A stretch of DNA of 64,000 nt from the NCBI GenBank assembly GCA_965218775.1, contig CBDCLS010000006.1, positions 1,116,001-1,180,000 of the forward strand, given 5' to 3'. The translations under genes were made by a program, and so were the position numbers. The notes under the pieces were generated by a model. It had not been told where the DNA came from, did no database searches, and was given only the letters and a program-made list of their open reading frames with translations. Below are positions 27,251 to 36,351 of the stretch, piece by piece. How positions within the stretch are numbered: the stretch's first letter is position 1; each line of letters starts with the position of its first letter. This stretch comes from CAUZIZ01 sp965218775. Its GTDB lineage: Bacteria > Acidobacteriota > UBA6911 > RPQK01 > JAJDTT01.

Positions 27251-28420
27251 TCAGGAGTTGGTTGTAGGCAAGCCGGCAAAGCGGGCGATTGTGTTGCGCA
27301 AGGTCTCCGAGGTTCCTGACCACAGGGTGCCCGCCAAGGAGTCCCTCAGATCCTGCTGGACGTTGGACTCCTCCAGGTAACCTCGAACTCCCATGACCTG
27401 CAGGGCGTCCAATTGAACCTGAATCGCAGCTTCGGTGACGAATAGTTTGACGATGGCTGCCTGCTGCGTCAGGGGATGGACTGTTGAGGACTGCTGAAGG
27501 CGAGCGGCCATGTCGTAGACGGTCTGACGACAGACGTGATGCCGCATGACCATGTTGGCGATCCTGGAAGAAACCTGCTGGAAAGCGCCGATAGGACGCC
27601 CGAACTGTTCTCGTTTTCTGGCCCACTCGGTACAACTGTCGATGCTGCGCTGCATGGGGCCCAGGAGAGTCGAGGGTAGCAGCGCTCGCTCCCAGCCGGT
27701 TGACTCCGCCAGAATACCTACGCCACCCCCTTCCGCTCCAACCACGTGGTCCATGGGTACGGGGACTTCGTCGAAGTGCAGTTCACCCATTTCGATGCCT
27801 TTCAATCCGGACTTGTGGAAGACCTCTCCGCGAGAGACCCCTTCCCATCCCAGGTCGACCAGAAAGGCGGTCAAGCAAAAAGGACCCGGTTCATCAGAGG
27901 TGCGAGCAAAAACCAGTGCCAAATCGGCGTCGGGCGCGGCGGTAACATAGGCCTTGCTTCCGCTGAGTCGAAAGCACTCCCCTTCCCGGCGCGCAGCCGT
28001 TTGGATCGAAAAGGCATCGCTGCCAGCGCCGCGCTCGGTGATGGCATGGGCTCCGATCAATTGGCCAGAGATCAGGCCGGGCAGATAGCGTCCCTTGAGT
28101 TGGGGGCGCCCTGTAGTCTGTAGGGTCATCTGCAGGCTCAGCAACTGGGAGCAGAGACCGAAGATCAGTCCTCCCTGATTGCAGCCATAGCCGAGTCCTT
28201 CGTAGGCCGCCACCAGGTGTGTCAAGGGAAGGCCGCCGCCACCGTACTGCTTGTCCAGACACCCACCGAGCGCTCCGAGGTCGGCACAGGCTCGCCATTG
28301 TTCGCGGGAGAGCCTGCTGGTCGTGCTCGTAGTTGAGCTCGTAGCTACCAGCTCCTGTTGGGCGAATAGGGCATGTCTACTGCGTATTTCTTCGAGTTCT
28401 GGTTCCTGCCAGGGTTGCAT
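27251..28420 (-). CDS. Acyl-CoA/acyl-carrier dehydrogenase
   Basis: A 389-residue flavoenzyme of the acyl-CoA dehydrogenase family: AHAITERGAGSD (FAD/substrate loop), KSGLKGIEMGELHFDEVPVP, and GTSETLRNTIAR near the end. The medium-chain-type catalytic Glu (in YEGT) is replaced (WSGT). A Glu is present at position 244 in STGWERALLP, where isovaleryl-CoA and prolyl-carrier-protein dehydrogenases keep theirs. Together with the ACP gene 57 bp upstream this suggests oxidation of an ACP-bound substrate, for example an amino-acyl or short acyl thioester. It is the last gene of a three-gene leftward operon (methyltransferase, ACP, dehydrogenase). Confidence 0.88.
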   Translation of the reverse strand: MQPWQEPELEEIRSRHALFAQQELVATSSTTSTTSRLSREQWRACADLGALGGCLDKQYGGGGLPLTHLVAAYEGLGYGCNQGGLIFGLCSQLLSLQMTLQTTGRPQLKGRYLPGLISGQLIGAHAITERGAGSDAFSIQTAARREGECFRLSGSKAYVTAAPDADLALVFARTSDEPGPFCLTAFLVDLGWEGVSRGEVFHKSGLKGIEMGELHFDEVPVPMDHVVGAEGGGVGILAESTGWERALLPSTLLGPMQRSIDSCTEWARKREQFGRPIGAFQQVSSRIANMVMRHHVCRQTVYDMAARLQQSSTVHPLTQQAAIVKLFVTEAAIQVQLDALQVMGVRGYLEESNVQQDLRDSLAGTLWSGTSETLRNTIARFAGLPTTNS

Positions 28421-28477
28421 GAAATGAATGTCCCGCTACAGCGACCTTTCGACGTTCAGACGTTCTGACGCACTTGT

Positions 28478-28744
28478 TCACGCAGACTTGGACGAGCGCA
28501 CAAAATCCCCCATCGCACGTACTGTCTCAAAATTTGCTAACACCATCTGGGAGGGATCTACGGAAAGTGAAAATCGCTCTTCTAGCATGCGTACCAGCAG
28601 AAGAATGCCGATGGAGTCGACCACCCCCTCCCTGAAGAGATGTGTCTGGGTTGTCAACTCGACCTGGGAAGCTGCTGGAAACTGTTCCTGGATGAAGGTG
28701 AGGATGACCTCTTCGATTGCATCTTCACTCTGCTTGACGGTCAT
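28478..28744 (-). CDS. Acyl carrier protein
   Basis: I start at ATG 28744; the in-frame upstream region belongs to the methyltransferase. The 88-residue protein has the four-helix ACP pattern and the phosphopantetheine serine S44 in EGVVDSIGILLLVRMLEE, followed by the acidic helix II/III region (FSLSVDPSQMVLANFETV). It overlaps the end of the methyltransferase gene by 20 nt. It is not the fatty-acid ACP by sequence (no DSLD) and probably serves a dedicated pathway with the dehydrogenase and halogenase. Confidence 0.88.
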   Translation of the reverse strand: MTVKQSEDAIEEVILTFIQEQFPAASQVELTTQTHLFREGVVDSIGILLLVRMLEERFSLSVDPSQMVLANFETVRAMGDFVRSSKSA

Positions 28745-29828
28745 GTGATGGTTCTCCCTCGAGCGGTTTGTACCCGCGAACGAAACCATTGACATTGAAC
28801 AGGCTCATCGGCTGAATTTCAATCTTCTGGAAGCCGGCTTCCTCGAGCCACTCGACGGCTTGATCGGTACTGTGATTCTTGCCCGCTGGGCTGGTGCTCA
28901 AGAGAATTAGATCCAACATTATCGGCCAACGGCTGCGGCCGCTCTCTTCCAGGAACTGGGCCTGGACCACGACCGAACCTCCGGGATTGAGGTGGGTATA
29001 GATTCGGTGCAAAAGCTGACGGCTGGCTGACTCCCCGAAGAGATGGAGCGCGTTGGAGACCAGGACGGCATCGTAGGTGCCAGGGATGGGGTCGCTCAAG
29101 ACATCAGCCGCGACGTATTCGATTGGGTTGGTCAGATCATAATCCTTGGCCCCCTTCCGCGCCACGGCGAGTACCTCCGGCAGATCCAGAAGAACCAGCC
29201 GCAGATGTGGGTGGCTCTTGCCCAGAAGGTACGAGTAGGTGCCGGTTCCGCAAGCTAGATCGAGCAGAGATTTCGCCGAGCTCAGATCCAGGAAACTGCT
29301 CAACTCGTTGCCCCTGGAGGCGGCATAGGTATGCATGGCCATCGAGAACCCTTCGTAGTCTCCACTGTGATACCAGAAATGATCTCCCAGGCGAGTGGGC
29401 TCCCTTTTTCTGGTGACGACCTGGTCAATGGAAAACAGCGCCTGGTGGGCGTCGTCCAGGTGTCGAAGCCAATGACCCACATAGGCGGGGCCACCAGACT
29501 CCAGCAGAACAGGTTGCAGTTCGGATGGTATTCGGTACGCTCCCTGCGGGCTCAGATCAATCAATCCGTTGGCGTGAGCGGCTCGGAGGAGTCGGGAGAG
29601 CAACTCGGGATCGGCCTCAACCTGCTTGGAGAGCTCCTCCAGCGACAGACTCCCTGGGCCAATGATTTCGAAGAGTCCCAGTCGAAGCAGCGAGAAAAGA
29701 ACGGCCGAATCGAAATATCCCTCGGCCTGGGACAGCACTCGGACCTGATTCTGAATGGTTTCTAAAGGCAACTCCAGGTTTTGGTTCAAGCTTGCGTTTT
29801 CCTCAGTATCTGAATGTTTTCCTGGCAA
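28725..29828 (-). CDS. SAM-dependent O-methyltransferase with dimerisation domain
   Basis: A 367-residue methyltransferase. Residues about 40-115 form the N-terminal winged-helix dimerisation domain of plant/antibiotic-type O-methyltransferases (LLRLGLFEII...LARLLRAAHANGL-like). The SAM site is LLDLACGTGTYS, followed by LRLVLLDLPEVL and the later AVLVSNALHLF. Family members methylate hydroxyls in secondary metabolites. It is the first gene of the leftward operon and is divergent from the acyltransferase at 29858. Confidence 0.85.
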   Translation of the reverse strand: MPGKHSDTEENASLNQNLELPLETIQNQVRVLSQAEGYFDSAVLFSLLRLGLFEIIGPGSLSLEELSKQVEADPELLSRLLRAAHANGLIDLSPQGAYRIPSELQPVLLESGGPAYVGHWLRHLDDAHQALFSIDQVVTRKREPTRLGDHFWYHSGDYEGFSMAMHTYAASRGNELSSFLDLSSAKSLLDLACGTGTYSYLLGKSHPHLRLVLLDLPEVLAVARKGAKDYDLTNPIEYVAADVLSDPIPGTYDAVLVSNALHLFGESASRQLLHRIYTHLNPGGSVVVQAQFLEESGRSRWPIMLDLILLSTSPAGKNHSTDQAVEWLEEAGFQKIEIQPMSLFNVNGFVRGYKPLEGEPSHDRQAE

Positions 29829-29857
29829 GATGAGACAACGAACACGAGCCTTATTCT

Positions 29858-30877
29858 ATGGTCAATGCAGCTCGAAGATCCAGTTCGAGAAGTGCGGGGA
29901 AGGCCTCCTCTCTGCTAACATCGGGTTCGATGGAGCGGCGGCTCAAGAGGCTTCCAGATCGACTGTACTTCTCTGCGATCTTGCCACTCCTGTCGTTGTT
30001 CCCAAAGAAGATCAGCTACGACTGCGCTCGCTTCCTGGGGCGTCGCCTATTCCGATATGAAGAAGCGAATCGGAATCTGATACTAGGACACCTCCGACAG
30101 GTTTTCACCCGAAGTGGAGATCCACAGGTGGATCCGGAACAGGTCGCGCTCACCTTCTTTCAGCACTTGACCTGTGAGGATCTGGACGCCTATTACTACT
30201 TGCGTTGGAGGAGGGCGAAGCTGGATCGGGTCTTCAGTTTCGAGGGCCTCCAGCACCTGGACGATGTGCTGGAGCGGGGCCGCGGTGCCCTGTTAGCCAC
30301 GGGGCATTTCGGGGCTCCCTGCGCCGCGGTCGTCGGGTTGGGAATCAAGGGCTACCCCATCACCCACGTTTCTCGCGAGTATCAGAGCGACCCCTCCATC
30401 CCGTCGGCCTTTCGTGCCTATTCGCTGGACAAGCTGCGAAGGATCGAGCAAAGAATCGGACGCCCCCTGATCAACGCCATTGGAGGGGATGATCTCCCTT
30501 CCCACGAAGCGGTACTCCAGATTCTGAAGCAACTGCGCCAGAACCAGCTTGTTTCCATGGCAATCGACGTCAGTCCAAATCTGGTCGAGGATGGCATGAA
30601 CGCCCAATTTCTGGGTCGCCGCAGCCGCTTCAGCTCGAACCTAGTCCGTTTGGCGGCGCAATCCCAGACAGCGATCATCCCTTATTTCATCCTGCGTGAT
30701 GGACGTGACTGGTCTCGCTTCCGAATCTCGCTGCGTCCCCCGATTTCCATGAGTGGAAACATAGAGGGGGATCTACAGGTCTGTGTTGATCGTCTCGAAG
30801 AGGTTGTCCGGCAGCACCCGGAACAGTGGTTTATCTGGGACTCTCTCTCCCATTTTTGGGAGGAGGATTTGGGCTAG
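29858..30877 (+). CDS. LpxL-like lysophospholipid acyltransferase
   Basis: A 339-residue member of the LpxL/LABLAT acyltransferase family: the N-terminal LPLLSLFPKKISYDCARFLGRRLF, the central LLATGHFGAP block, and the C-terminal WFIWDSLSHFWEE. ATG 29858 has no good ribosome-binding site; ATG 29930 is a plausible alternative. The usual H-x4-(D/E) catalytic dyad is incomplete: the His in GHFGAPCA is followed at +5 by Cys, not an acid. Such relatives occur in aryl-polyene and other lipid-linked pathways, which fits the ACP and methyltransferase next door. It may be altered in mechanism or inactive. Confidence 0.75.
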   Translation: MVNAARRSSSRSAGKASSLLTSGSMERRLKRLPDRLYFSAILPLLSLFPKKISYDCARFLGRRLFRYEEANRNLILGHLRQVFTRSGDPQVDPEQVALTFFQHLTCEDLDAYYYLRWRRAKLDRVFSFEGLQHLDDVLERGRGALLATGHFGAPCAAVVGLGIKGYPITHVSREYQSDPSIPSAFRAYSLDKLRRIEQRIGRPLINAIGGDDLPSHEAVLQILKQLRQNQLVSMAIDVSPNLVEDGMNAQFLGRRSRFSSNLVRLAAQSQTAIIPYFILRDGRDWSRFRISLRPPISMSGNIEGDLQVCVDRLEEVVRQHPEQWFIWDSLSHFWEEDLG

Positions 30878-31887
30878 GAAGGTCGAAAGTCGAAGGTCGA
30901 TTATTGAGTAGCAGTTTTGTTGCTAGAAAAGTGTGATAGTCGGCAGCCGATCTTACCGACAGCGTCCGATTTCATCGAAATCGAACGGCCGCTTTCGCCT
31001 GAGGCTGTGTGAAAAGTCCAAAACCTCTTTGATTTAGGGGTCTCTTTACCCTTCCTACGACGGAGATCGTGGCTTACACGCGATCCTATGAAGTCAAAAT
31101 TTCAAATCCGAAATCATGAATGACTTTTCACACAGCCTCGCCTAAAAGCGGTCATTCAGATCTTCCCCGGAAACGTCGAATGAACGGCCAATAGTGGTCA
31201 TTGGCCAGTGCCCTCGATTATCTCCGTCGTGCCACATTAGAAACTAGGGTAGGGGATCGCGTAGAGTGCCAACACTCCACCGACCGGTAAGCGACCGAAG
31301 TCAGCGGGCCGGCCGTTGTCGCCTTGACGGTACCTTTCCCGGCAAAAAGAACATACAATTAATATTTGTAACCGTGGTTGGCGGAAAACTGGCCGAAAAG
31401 GATCGTTGGGTGTCCGGGCCGCCAGGAATCCGTCGAAACCCAACCACAACACGGGCTGGCTGGCATTCTGGTTCATTGGTGCCGAGCGCTGCAAGCGTTC
31501 CGAGGGTTTGCTGTTCCGAGTGCAAGAGCGCCGCCAAAAACTCGCGTCCGATTGACTCGTAAGGCTATTCGAGCACCAGCGCAACGTGTTCTACGCCTCG
31601 CACGGTCTCGTTCCACGTGCGCGTGAGGATTCGTTTTAGTGAGCGTAGGGTGAACCGCACTTTGGCGGTTTGATGACGCTGCTTTTGGCCCTCGTGAGTG
31701 GGCGAGGTGTTCGATGCGGCGGATAAGCTCGACGAAGATCCCAGAGGCGAGTACTTCCAGGATCTGTTTACCGTAGGAAACGATCGTCAATTTTCTGGAG
31801 ACGGAACTCTCCGACAGTTCGGCGGCCGAACGCGCGATCCCTTTGCGGCGTTCACGGGAAAGACAGTCAGAGGAAACAACACACACG
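30878..31887. other. 1-kb spacer with repeats, no clear gene
   Basis: The spacer contains one copy of the interspersed repeat split by a 139-bp MITE (31001-31139). The rest, to about 31887, has only short overlapping frames with no recognisable domain. A 145-codon leftward frame at 31473-31910 has a plausible helical stretch near 31700-31850 but overlaps the next gene and is unsupported. Confidence 0.5.
31001..31139 (-). mobile_element. 139-bp MITE, copy A
   Basis: The ends are the inverted repeat gaggctgtgtgaaaagtc. The sequence reads base for base as the reverse complement of copies at 52049-52187 and 52250-52388. Flanking gcct on both sides is the likely target duplication. No coding capacity. 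Confidence 0.9.
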
Positions 31888-32664
31888 ATGCACATTGATA
31901 CAGAATGCAATCAGGTGGCAACCGCGCTGCTGCTCGCGGCAGGAATCGGTAGCAGGCTACGACCGCTAACGGAGAATCAGCCCAAGTGCCTCACCGAAGT
32001 CGACGGGATCTCCATTCTTGAGCGTTTGGTTTATTGCCTGGGTCAGCAGGGCGTCGGGCGTCTGGTGGTCGTGGTGGGACACCTTGAGCACAGAATCCGC
32101 GAGTTCCTCGGGGAGCAAAGGGACGGCGTCTCGATCGAGTATGTGGTGAATCCACAATATCGCACGACCAATAATCTATATTCACTGTGGTTGGCACGGG
32201 AAGTCATCCAGGAGCCGTTTCTGCTCGCCGAATCTGACGTTCTCTTCCAGCCGTCGCTGCTCGCTGATCTTCTACAACCCGACAGGATCGCCGTCTCATC
32301 AATGCGACTGTGGATGAACGGTAGCACCGTTACAGTCGATGTTTTCCAGTCGGTTCGCGCTTTTCAGCTTGGCGAAGACCATCCGACCGAAGAGCTGCGG
32401 TACAAGACCGTCAACATTTGCAGTCTCTCCCTCAAGTCCTGGCGGCGGATCATTCGGGAATTGGAGCGGCAGGTTGCCGAGGGTCACGTAAACAGGTTTT
32501 ACGAGAGCGTTTTTGCGGAAATGGTGGCCGACGGCAGACTCTCCTTTCAAGCGGTCTTTTTTGATCCCGGATCATGGTACGAGATCGATACGCCTCAAGA
32601 CCTTGATCAAGCCGAGCTGCTCTTTGGCGGACCGACGGATGATAACAGAACATGCCGGAACTGA
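31888..32664 (+). CDS. LicC-like sugar/choline-phosphate nucleotidyltransferase
   Basis: I start at ATG 31888. The 258-residue protein has the nucleotidyltransferase signature LLAAGIGSRLRPLT...PKCL and the NPQYRTTNNLYSLWLAR segment, which is characteristic of LicC-type phosphocholine cytidylyltransferases and relatives. LAESDVLF holds the metal-binding Asp. It would activate a phosphorylated alcohol (phosphocholine, aminoethylphosphonate or similar) with CTP. The next gene overlaps by 13 nt, and a CDP-alcohol phosphatidyltransferase follows, so the product is likely the CDP-alcohol donor for a lipid or polymer head group. Confidence 0.8.
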   Translation: MHIDTECNQVATALLLAAGIGSRLRPLTENQPKCLTEVDGISILERLVYCLGQQGVGRLVVVVGHLEHRIREFLGEQRDGVSIEYVVNPQYRTTNNLYSLWLAREVIQEPFLLAESDVLFQPSLLADLLQPDRIAVSSMRLWMNGSTVTVDVFQSVRAFQLGEDHPTEELRYKTVNICSLSLKSWRRIIRELERQVAEGHVNRFYESVFAEMVADGRLSFQAVFFDPGSWYEIDTPQDLDQAELLFGGPTDDNRTCRN

Positions 32665-33503
32665 ATTACGGAGCGGTCAACAAATACTGGCACAATGCCC
32701 GGCCATCGATCCTGGGGCCGTACGTGATGGACGGCTTTGGATTCCCCCCCGTTGCCGGCCGTTTTCGTTTTCACGCAGAAACCCGGATTGCGCAACAGTT
32801 GATTCGGGGACTGAATCCGGCCGGTACGGTGCTCGACCTGGGAAGCGGTATCGGCTTCTGGACAGAACACTTCGCACAGCATTTCGCGAAGGTTGTCGCC
32901 GTTGAGGCCAGCACGCCGCTGTATGAGGCACTGGTTCAGCGTTGTGCCGAGTATTCCAACGTTGAGGCTGTGCAGGGCGACGCCGTTTCGTTCGAACCGG
33001 AGGACAGCGTCGAGCTGGTCTTCCTCGGTGGTCTGCTGATGTACCTTAACGAGAACGACGCCGTTTCGCTGCTCCGAAAACTGGTCGGCAGCCTGGCCCC
33101 CTGTGGGGTGATCGTGTGCCGCGAGACCACCGTACGAAGAACGGATATGACGCGAGAGGGAGACTATCAAGCGATCTACCGGTCCGTCGCATCGTACACT
33201 CGTATTTTCAACAAATGCGGGCTCTCAGTGGTGGAAGCGAAACGCAACACGCCCTATGTTCTGATCCAGATGGGTTGCGAATTCGTGAAGAAATGGAAGT
33301 CGGTTGTACCGGTGCCACTGCAGATGATTCCAGTCGTGGGTTGTGCGGTCTATTGGGGTCTGCGAATTGGGTATCCCTGGATCATCCACGTTCCGCGTGT
33401 ACTCGGACTGGCCTATCCGAAGTTGACGAATCACTTCTTCCTCTTGCGGCCCGACGCCGTCGTTCCGGCCCGAGGGAACGAGGCGGGCTCAGCGGCCAGC
33501 TAG
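32652..33503 (+). CDS. SAM-dependent methyltransferase with C-terminal membrane-like tail
   Basis: A 283-residue class I methyltransferase: VLDLGSGIGFWTEHFA is the SAM-binding motif, VVAVEAS the acidic loop, and VFLGGLLMYLN motif IV. After about residue 215 there is a hydrophobic extension (VPLQMIPVVGCAVYWGLRIGYPWII) that could dip into a membrane. It overlaps the nucleotidyltransferase gene by 13 nt and precedes a phosphatidyltransferase, so N-methylation of a head-group amine is a reasonable inference, not proven. Confidence 0.78.
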   Translation: MPELNYGAVNKYWHNARPSILGPYVMDGFGFPPVAGRFRFHAETRIAQQLIRGLNPAGTVLDLGSGIGFWTEHFAQHFAKVVAVEASTPLYEALVQRCAEYSNVEAVQGDAVSFEPEDSVELVFLGGLLMYLNENDAVSLLRKLVGSLAPCGVIVCRETTVRRTDMTREGDYQAIYRSVASYTRIFNKCGLSVVEAKRNTPYVLIQMGCEFVKKWKSVVPVPLQMIPVVGCAVYWGLRIGYPWIIHVPRVLGLAYPKLTNHFFLLRPDAVVPARGNEAGSAAS

Positions 33504-33551
33504 CCGCGTGGTTTCGAGAAGTGACCAACGGAATTCAGTCTGAGGATACCG

Positions 33552-34268
33552 GTGAGAAAATCGCTCAGCAGACCGGTCTACAACAACCTTGCGAACGGCG
33601 TCTCGATTCTGGGAGTCCTCCCGCTCTGTCTCCTGTTTCTGCAGGACGGCTACGGCTATCTGATTCCACTGATCGTCTATAACAACATCATGGACGATCT
33701 CGACGGCATACTCGCAGCAAAGCTGGACATCAAGAGCGAGTTCGGCGCCATTCTGGACAACGTCTGCGATGCCTTTTCGCACAGCGTTTTCGTGATGCTG
33801 GTCGGGATGCAGTTCGCCGGCCTCCAGGAGAGAGTTGACTTCGCGGCTGTGGCCGTGGTCGTCGCAAGCCTTGTGGCAGCGACAGCCGTCGTGCTGCGGG
33901 TCGTTTTCCGGCTGTCACTGCCATCCGCCATGGGAACCGGTTCACCAACGAACGAACTGGTCCGTCATTTGATGTTCGTTCTGCTGCTGACGGACAATCA
34001 TGAATTCAATCCAGGACCGGTTCTAATCGTGGTGTTTGCGCTGCATGCTGTGTCCATGCTCGCTCCGTTTCGGATGCCTTTTCTGATTCGTTCGCTCACG
34101 AAGTCGGCGACTGCGATTGGGCTCGTGAACATCGCGCTGGTGGTGGCCTGGCTCGTGCCCTTCGCAACGCCGGTCATCGCGGCGGGCTTCATTTGTACGT
34201 ATCTGTATTCGTTCTCGTCAGGCACCCTCCAATGGCTCCGAAAATCAGTGGGACAGGTTTCGATTTGA
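33552..34268 (+). CDS. CDP-alcohol phosphatidyltransferase family protein
   Basis: A 238-residue integral membrane enzyme starting at GTG 33552 (GAGG upstream). The CDP-alcohol motif D-x2-D-G-x2-A-R-x8-G-x3-D-x3-D is present with exact spacing: D48, D51-G52, A55, G65, D69, D73. The normally conserved Arg is Ala56 (a Lys follows at 57). About six hydrophobic segments follow. It would transfer a phospho-alcohol from a CDP donor to a lipid or other acceptor. It completes a three-gene operon with the nucleotidyltransferase and methyltransferase. Confidence 0.82.
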   Translation: MRKSLSRPVYNNLANGVSILGVLPLCLLFLQDGYGYLIPLIVYNNIMDDLDGILAAKLDIKSEFGAILDNVCDAFSHSVFVMLVGMQFAGLQERVDFAAVAVVVASLVAATAVVLRVVFRLSLPSAMGTGSPTNELVRHLMFVLLLTDNHEFNPGPVLIVVFALHAVSMLAPFRMPFLIRSLTKSATAIGLVNIALVVAWLVPFATPVIAAGFICTYLYSFSSGTLQWLRKSVGQVSI

Positions 34269-34508
34269 GGAACCTCTCCGAAAGCCGGGTTGCACGGCAA
34301 CATCCAATGACAATTCGAGTTGTGATCAGACACGAAAGTGGTGCAGACCTGGAATCAGGACCTGACCAGGCGCTTGCACCCCCGGTTGTTTTAGAGTCCT
34401 TCCCTTACCGGTGTTCTAGATAAAGGCTTTTAGGCTCCCCTGCCTGGCGCAAACTCCTATCTTCGGAAGAGGCGCGGGGACGAAAAAGCAAATGGATGCC
34501 TTCTAATA

Positions 34509-35861
34509 CTATCCTTGCAGTGGAACCATTTCTTTCTGTCGCATCGATGCGCGATAATCCAAATACAGAAAGAAGGACATCGAAACTATGGCTGCTACCC
34601 CAACCACCCACAGGATAGCCAGGAAATTCTGCCAGCCTCCCTGTTGATCCGCTACAGAGCCCCCGACAAAGTCAAAAACCATAGCGGCACAGTAACCAAA
34701 GGCATCAATGAGCCCAATTAGTAGGCCGCAACGCTTGCCGCCAAAATCAATGGAAAATACGCTCATGGGAAGATAATAGGACGGAGTAATGGCTATTCCA
34801 AAAAGGAGAATTGTCGCGGTTGCCATTGCCAATTCCATTCCCTGTGAAAACCCTAATCTGGCTAATATCCACAGAAGGGAGAGGCACATCAGGCCCACCC
34901 CGAGCAAACTGACCAGAACCACCATCAGGGCTTTCTTGGAGATTTTGTCATAAATAAACCCTCCCGCCAGAACAGACACCAGGCAGCCCATAGGAAATAG
35001 GGAGGACGCAACGGCGGACTCTGCGATTGACAGACCAAAGGATTCCTTTAGATAGATCGGAATGAAGCTTTGAAATTCCATCAAGACGGTCAGGCACATC
35101 AGGCTGATGCAAATCAGCCAAACACGGTAACTCCTGGCAAATGTGGCAAGTGCCCCGGAGAGAGTCACATGGTCCAGTGGGTGTTTTTGCTGAGTGCCGA
35201 GCGATGAGCTTGTATCCTCAACGCTGTCGGGGGGTGCTAATCCGACCTCACTTGGTGCCCCTTTAAGGGTCTTAAATAGCAATAACGCTGCGAGCGCCGT
35301 TATTCCTCCAGCCACAACAAACAACCATCTCCAGGAGATGAGGAACAGGAGGCTCCCTAAAAGGAGAGTCGCTACGACTGAACTGGCACGAGAGCTGGTG
35401 GAGATGATCCCCCACACTCTCCCATGCTTGTGCTCGGAGAACCAAACTCGGACCAAATTGGCCATCGAAGGCCATCCTGCCGACTTCGCCAGAAGAGCCA
35501 GGAAATACAGAAAAAAGAAAACGGTGAGCTCCGAAAACGCACCGAAAGAAACGATGGCAAGGGCCATAATGCTGAGGGCGGCGATAAAGACCAGCCGTCC
35601 ACCAAATCTATCCGCGATAATACCGCACGTAAGCTTGCCCAAAAGCGTACCGGCCATGCCCCAACCCAGAATGGATCCAAATCCCGTCTTGGTCAGGAGC
35701 AAATCGGCATCGTCAATCATTGCGGGACCCGAGACAACAAGGGCGGTTCGGCAGAGCATCAGCGCCCCGTACCCAAGATACATGCCGCCAAGGATGATCA
35801 GTTCCCATCGAAGTCTGGGATTCTTTAGCACCGAAAATTTCTTTTGCAGCTTAGTACGCAT
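34509..35861 (-). CDS. MFS transporter, OPA (organophosphate) type
   Basis: A 450-residue transporter with 12 predicted membrane spans and the long central loop after span 6 typical of the major facilitator superfamily. GYGALMLCRTAL in span 1 and KTGFGSILGWGMAGTLLGKLTCGIIADRFGGR (loop 2-3) resemble GlpT/UhpC-type organophosphate antiporters. A matching second-half motif is FIYDKISKK. Its cargo is unknown; an organophosphate would suit the head-group operon facing it, which ends 240 bp away on the opposite strand. Confidence 0.85.
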   Translation of the reverse strand: MRTKLQKKFSVLKNPRLRWELIILGGMYLGYGALMLCRTALVVSGPAMIDDADLLLTKTGFGSILGWGMAGTLLGKLTCGIIADRFGGRLVFIAALSIMALAIVSFGAFSELTVFFFLYFLALLAKSAGWPSMANLVRVWFSEHKHGRVWGIISTSSRASSVVATLLLGSLLFLISWRWLFVVAGGITALAALLLFKTLKGAPSEVGLAPPDSVEDTSSSLGTQQKHPLDHVTLSGALATFARSYRVWLICISLMCLTVLMEFQSFIPIYLKESFGLSIAESAVASSLFPMGCLVSVLAGGFIYDKISKKALMVVLVSLLGVGLMCLSLLWILARLGFSQGMELAMATATILLFGIAITPSYYLPMSVFSIDFGGKRCGLLIGLIDAFGYCAAMVFDFVGGSVADQQGGWQNFLAILWVVGVAAIVSMSFFLYLDYRASMRQKEMVPLQG

Positions 35862-35873
35862 TACACCACCTAC

Positions 35874-36131
35874 TCATTCTTTAGAAACCGCTGGGCCTTC
35901 CCCAGGAGATAAGTCGTCTGCCCTCAACTCTGAGAGTCGCTCACCCATAGGGTCTTCTGAGGAGACGTGCTCTAGCAGTAGGTCGGGGTCTCGGAGGACA
36001 CGAGCCGTATATCGGAAGATGAAGTCCTCGAGTTGATCACTACGGATATAGGGCAATCGACAGCGTTTCCGACCCTGTGTACTTCGCTTGTGTTTCGCCA
36101 CCCTCCGGTTGTGGCAACAGTAGTAGTGATG
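35874..36131 (-). pseudogene. Serine recombinase C-terminal remnant
   Basis: The leftward frame reads HHYYCCHNRRVAKHKRS, then a Cys, IRSDQLEDFIFRYTARVLRDPDLLL and a stop at 35874. This matches the zinc beta-ribbon and following helix of large serine recombinases. Upstream of about 36131 the frame no longer looks like a recombinase. The catalytic domain is missing, so it is a dead fragment. Confidence 0.5.
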
Positions 36132-36351
36132 CTCGGGCCGTGCCGCAGTGCTGGCCGATTTCGACAACGATGGAGATCTGGACATCCTTCTAACGGCCAT
36201 CCAGGGCGAGGGCCACGTTCTCTTCAAAAACAGTGTGGGGCAGGCAAACAACTTCATCAGGATTACCCTGGAGGGAAGGACCGAGTGGCCGATGGCTTTG
36301 CAGGTTGGAGTATCGATTTCGGAAGAGAGGATCGCCAGACTTCTGGAATGA
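36130..36351 (+). pseudogene. CRTAC1/FG-GAP-ASPIC fragment
   Basis: The frame reads GRAAVLADFDNDGDLDILLT, then VLFKNSVGQANNFIRITLEGR. This is the calcium-binding FG-GAP repeat followed by the start of an ASPIC/UnbV domain, as in CRTAC1-like secreted proteins. There is no start codon or upstream body, and the frame is lost soon after the ASPIC start. Confidence 0.6.

Noticed and set aside
31473..31910. Leftward 145-codon frame in the 31-kb spacer
   Set aside because: It overlaps the start of the nucleotidyltransferase gene, lacks a ribosome-binding site and shows no recognisable domain.
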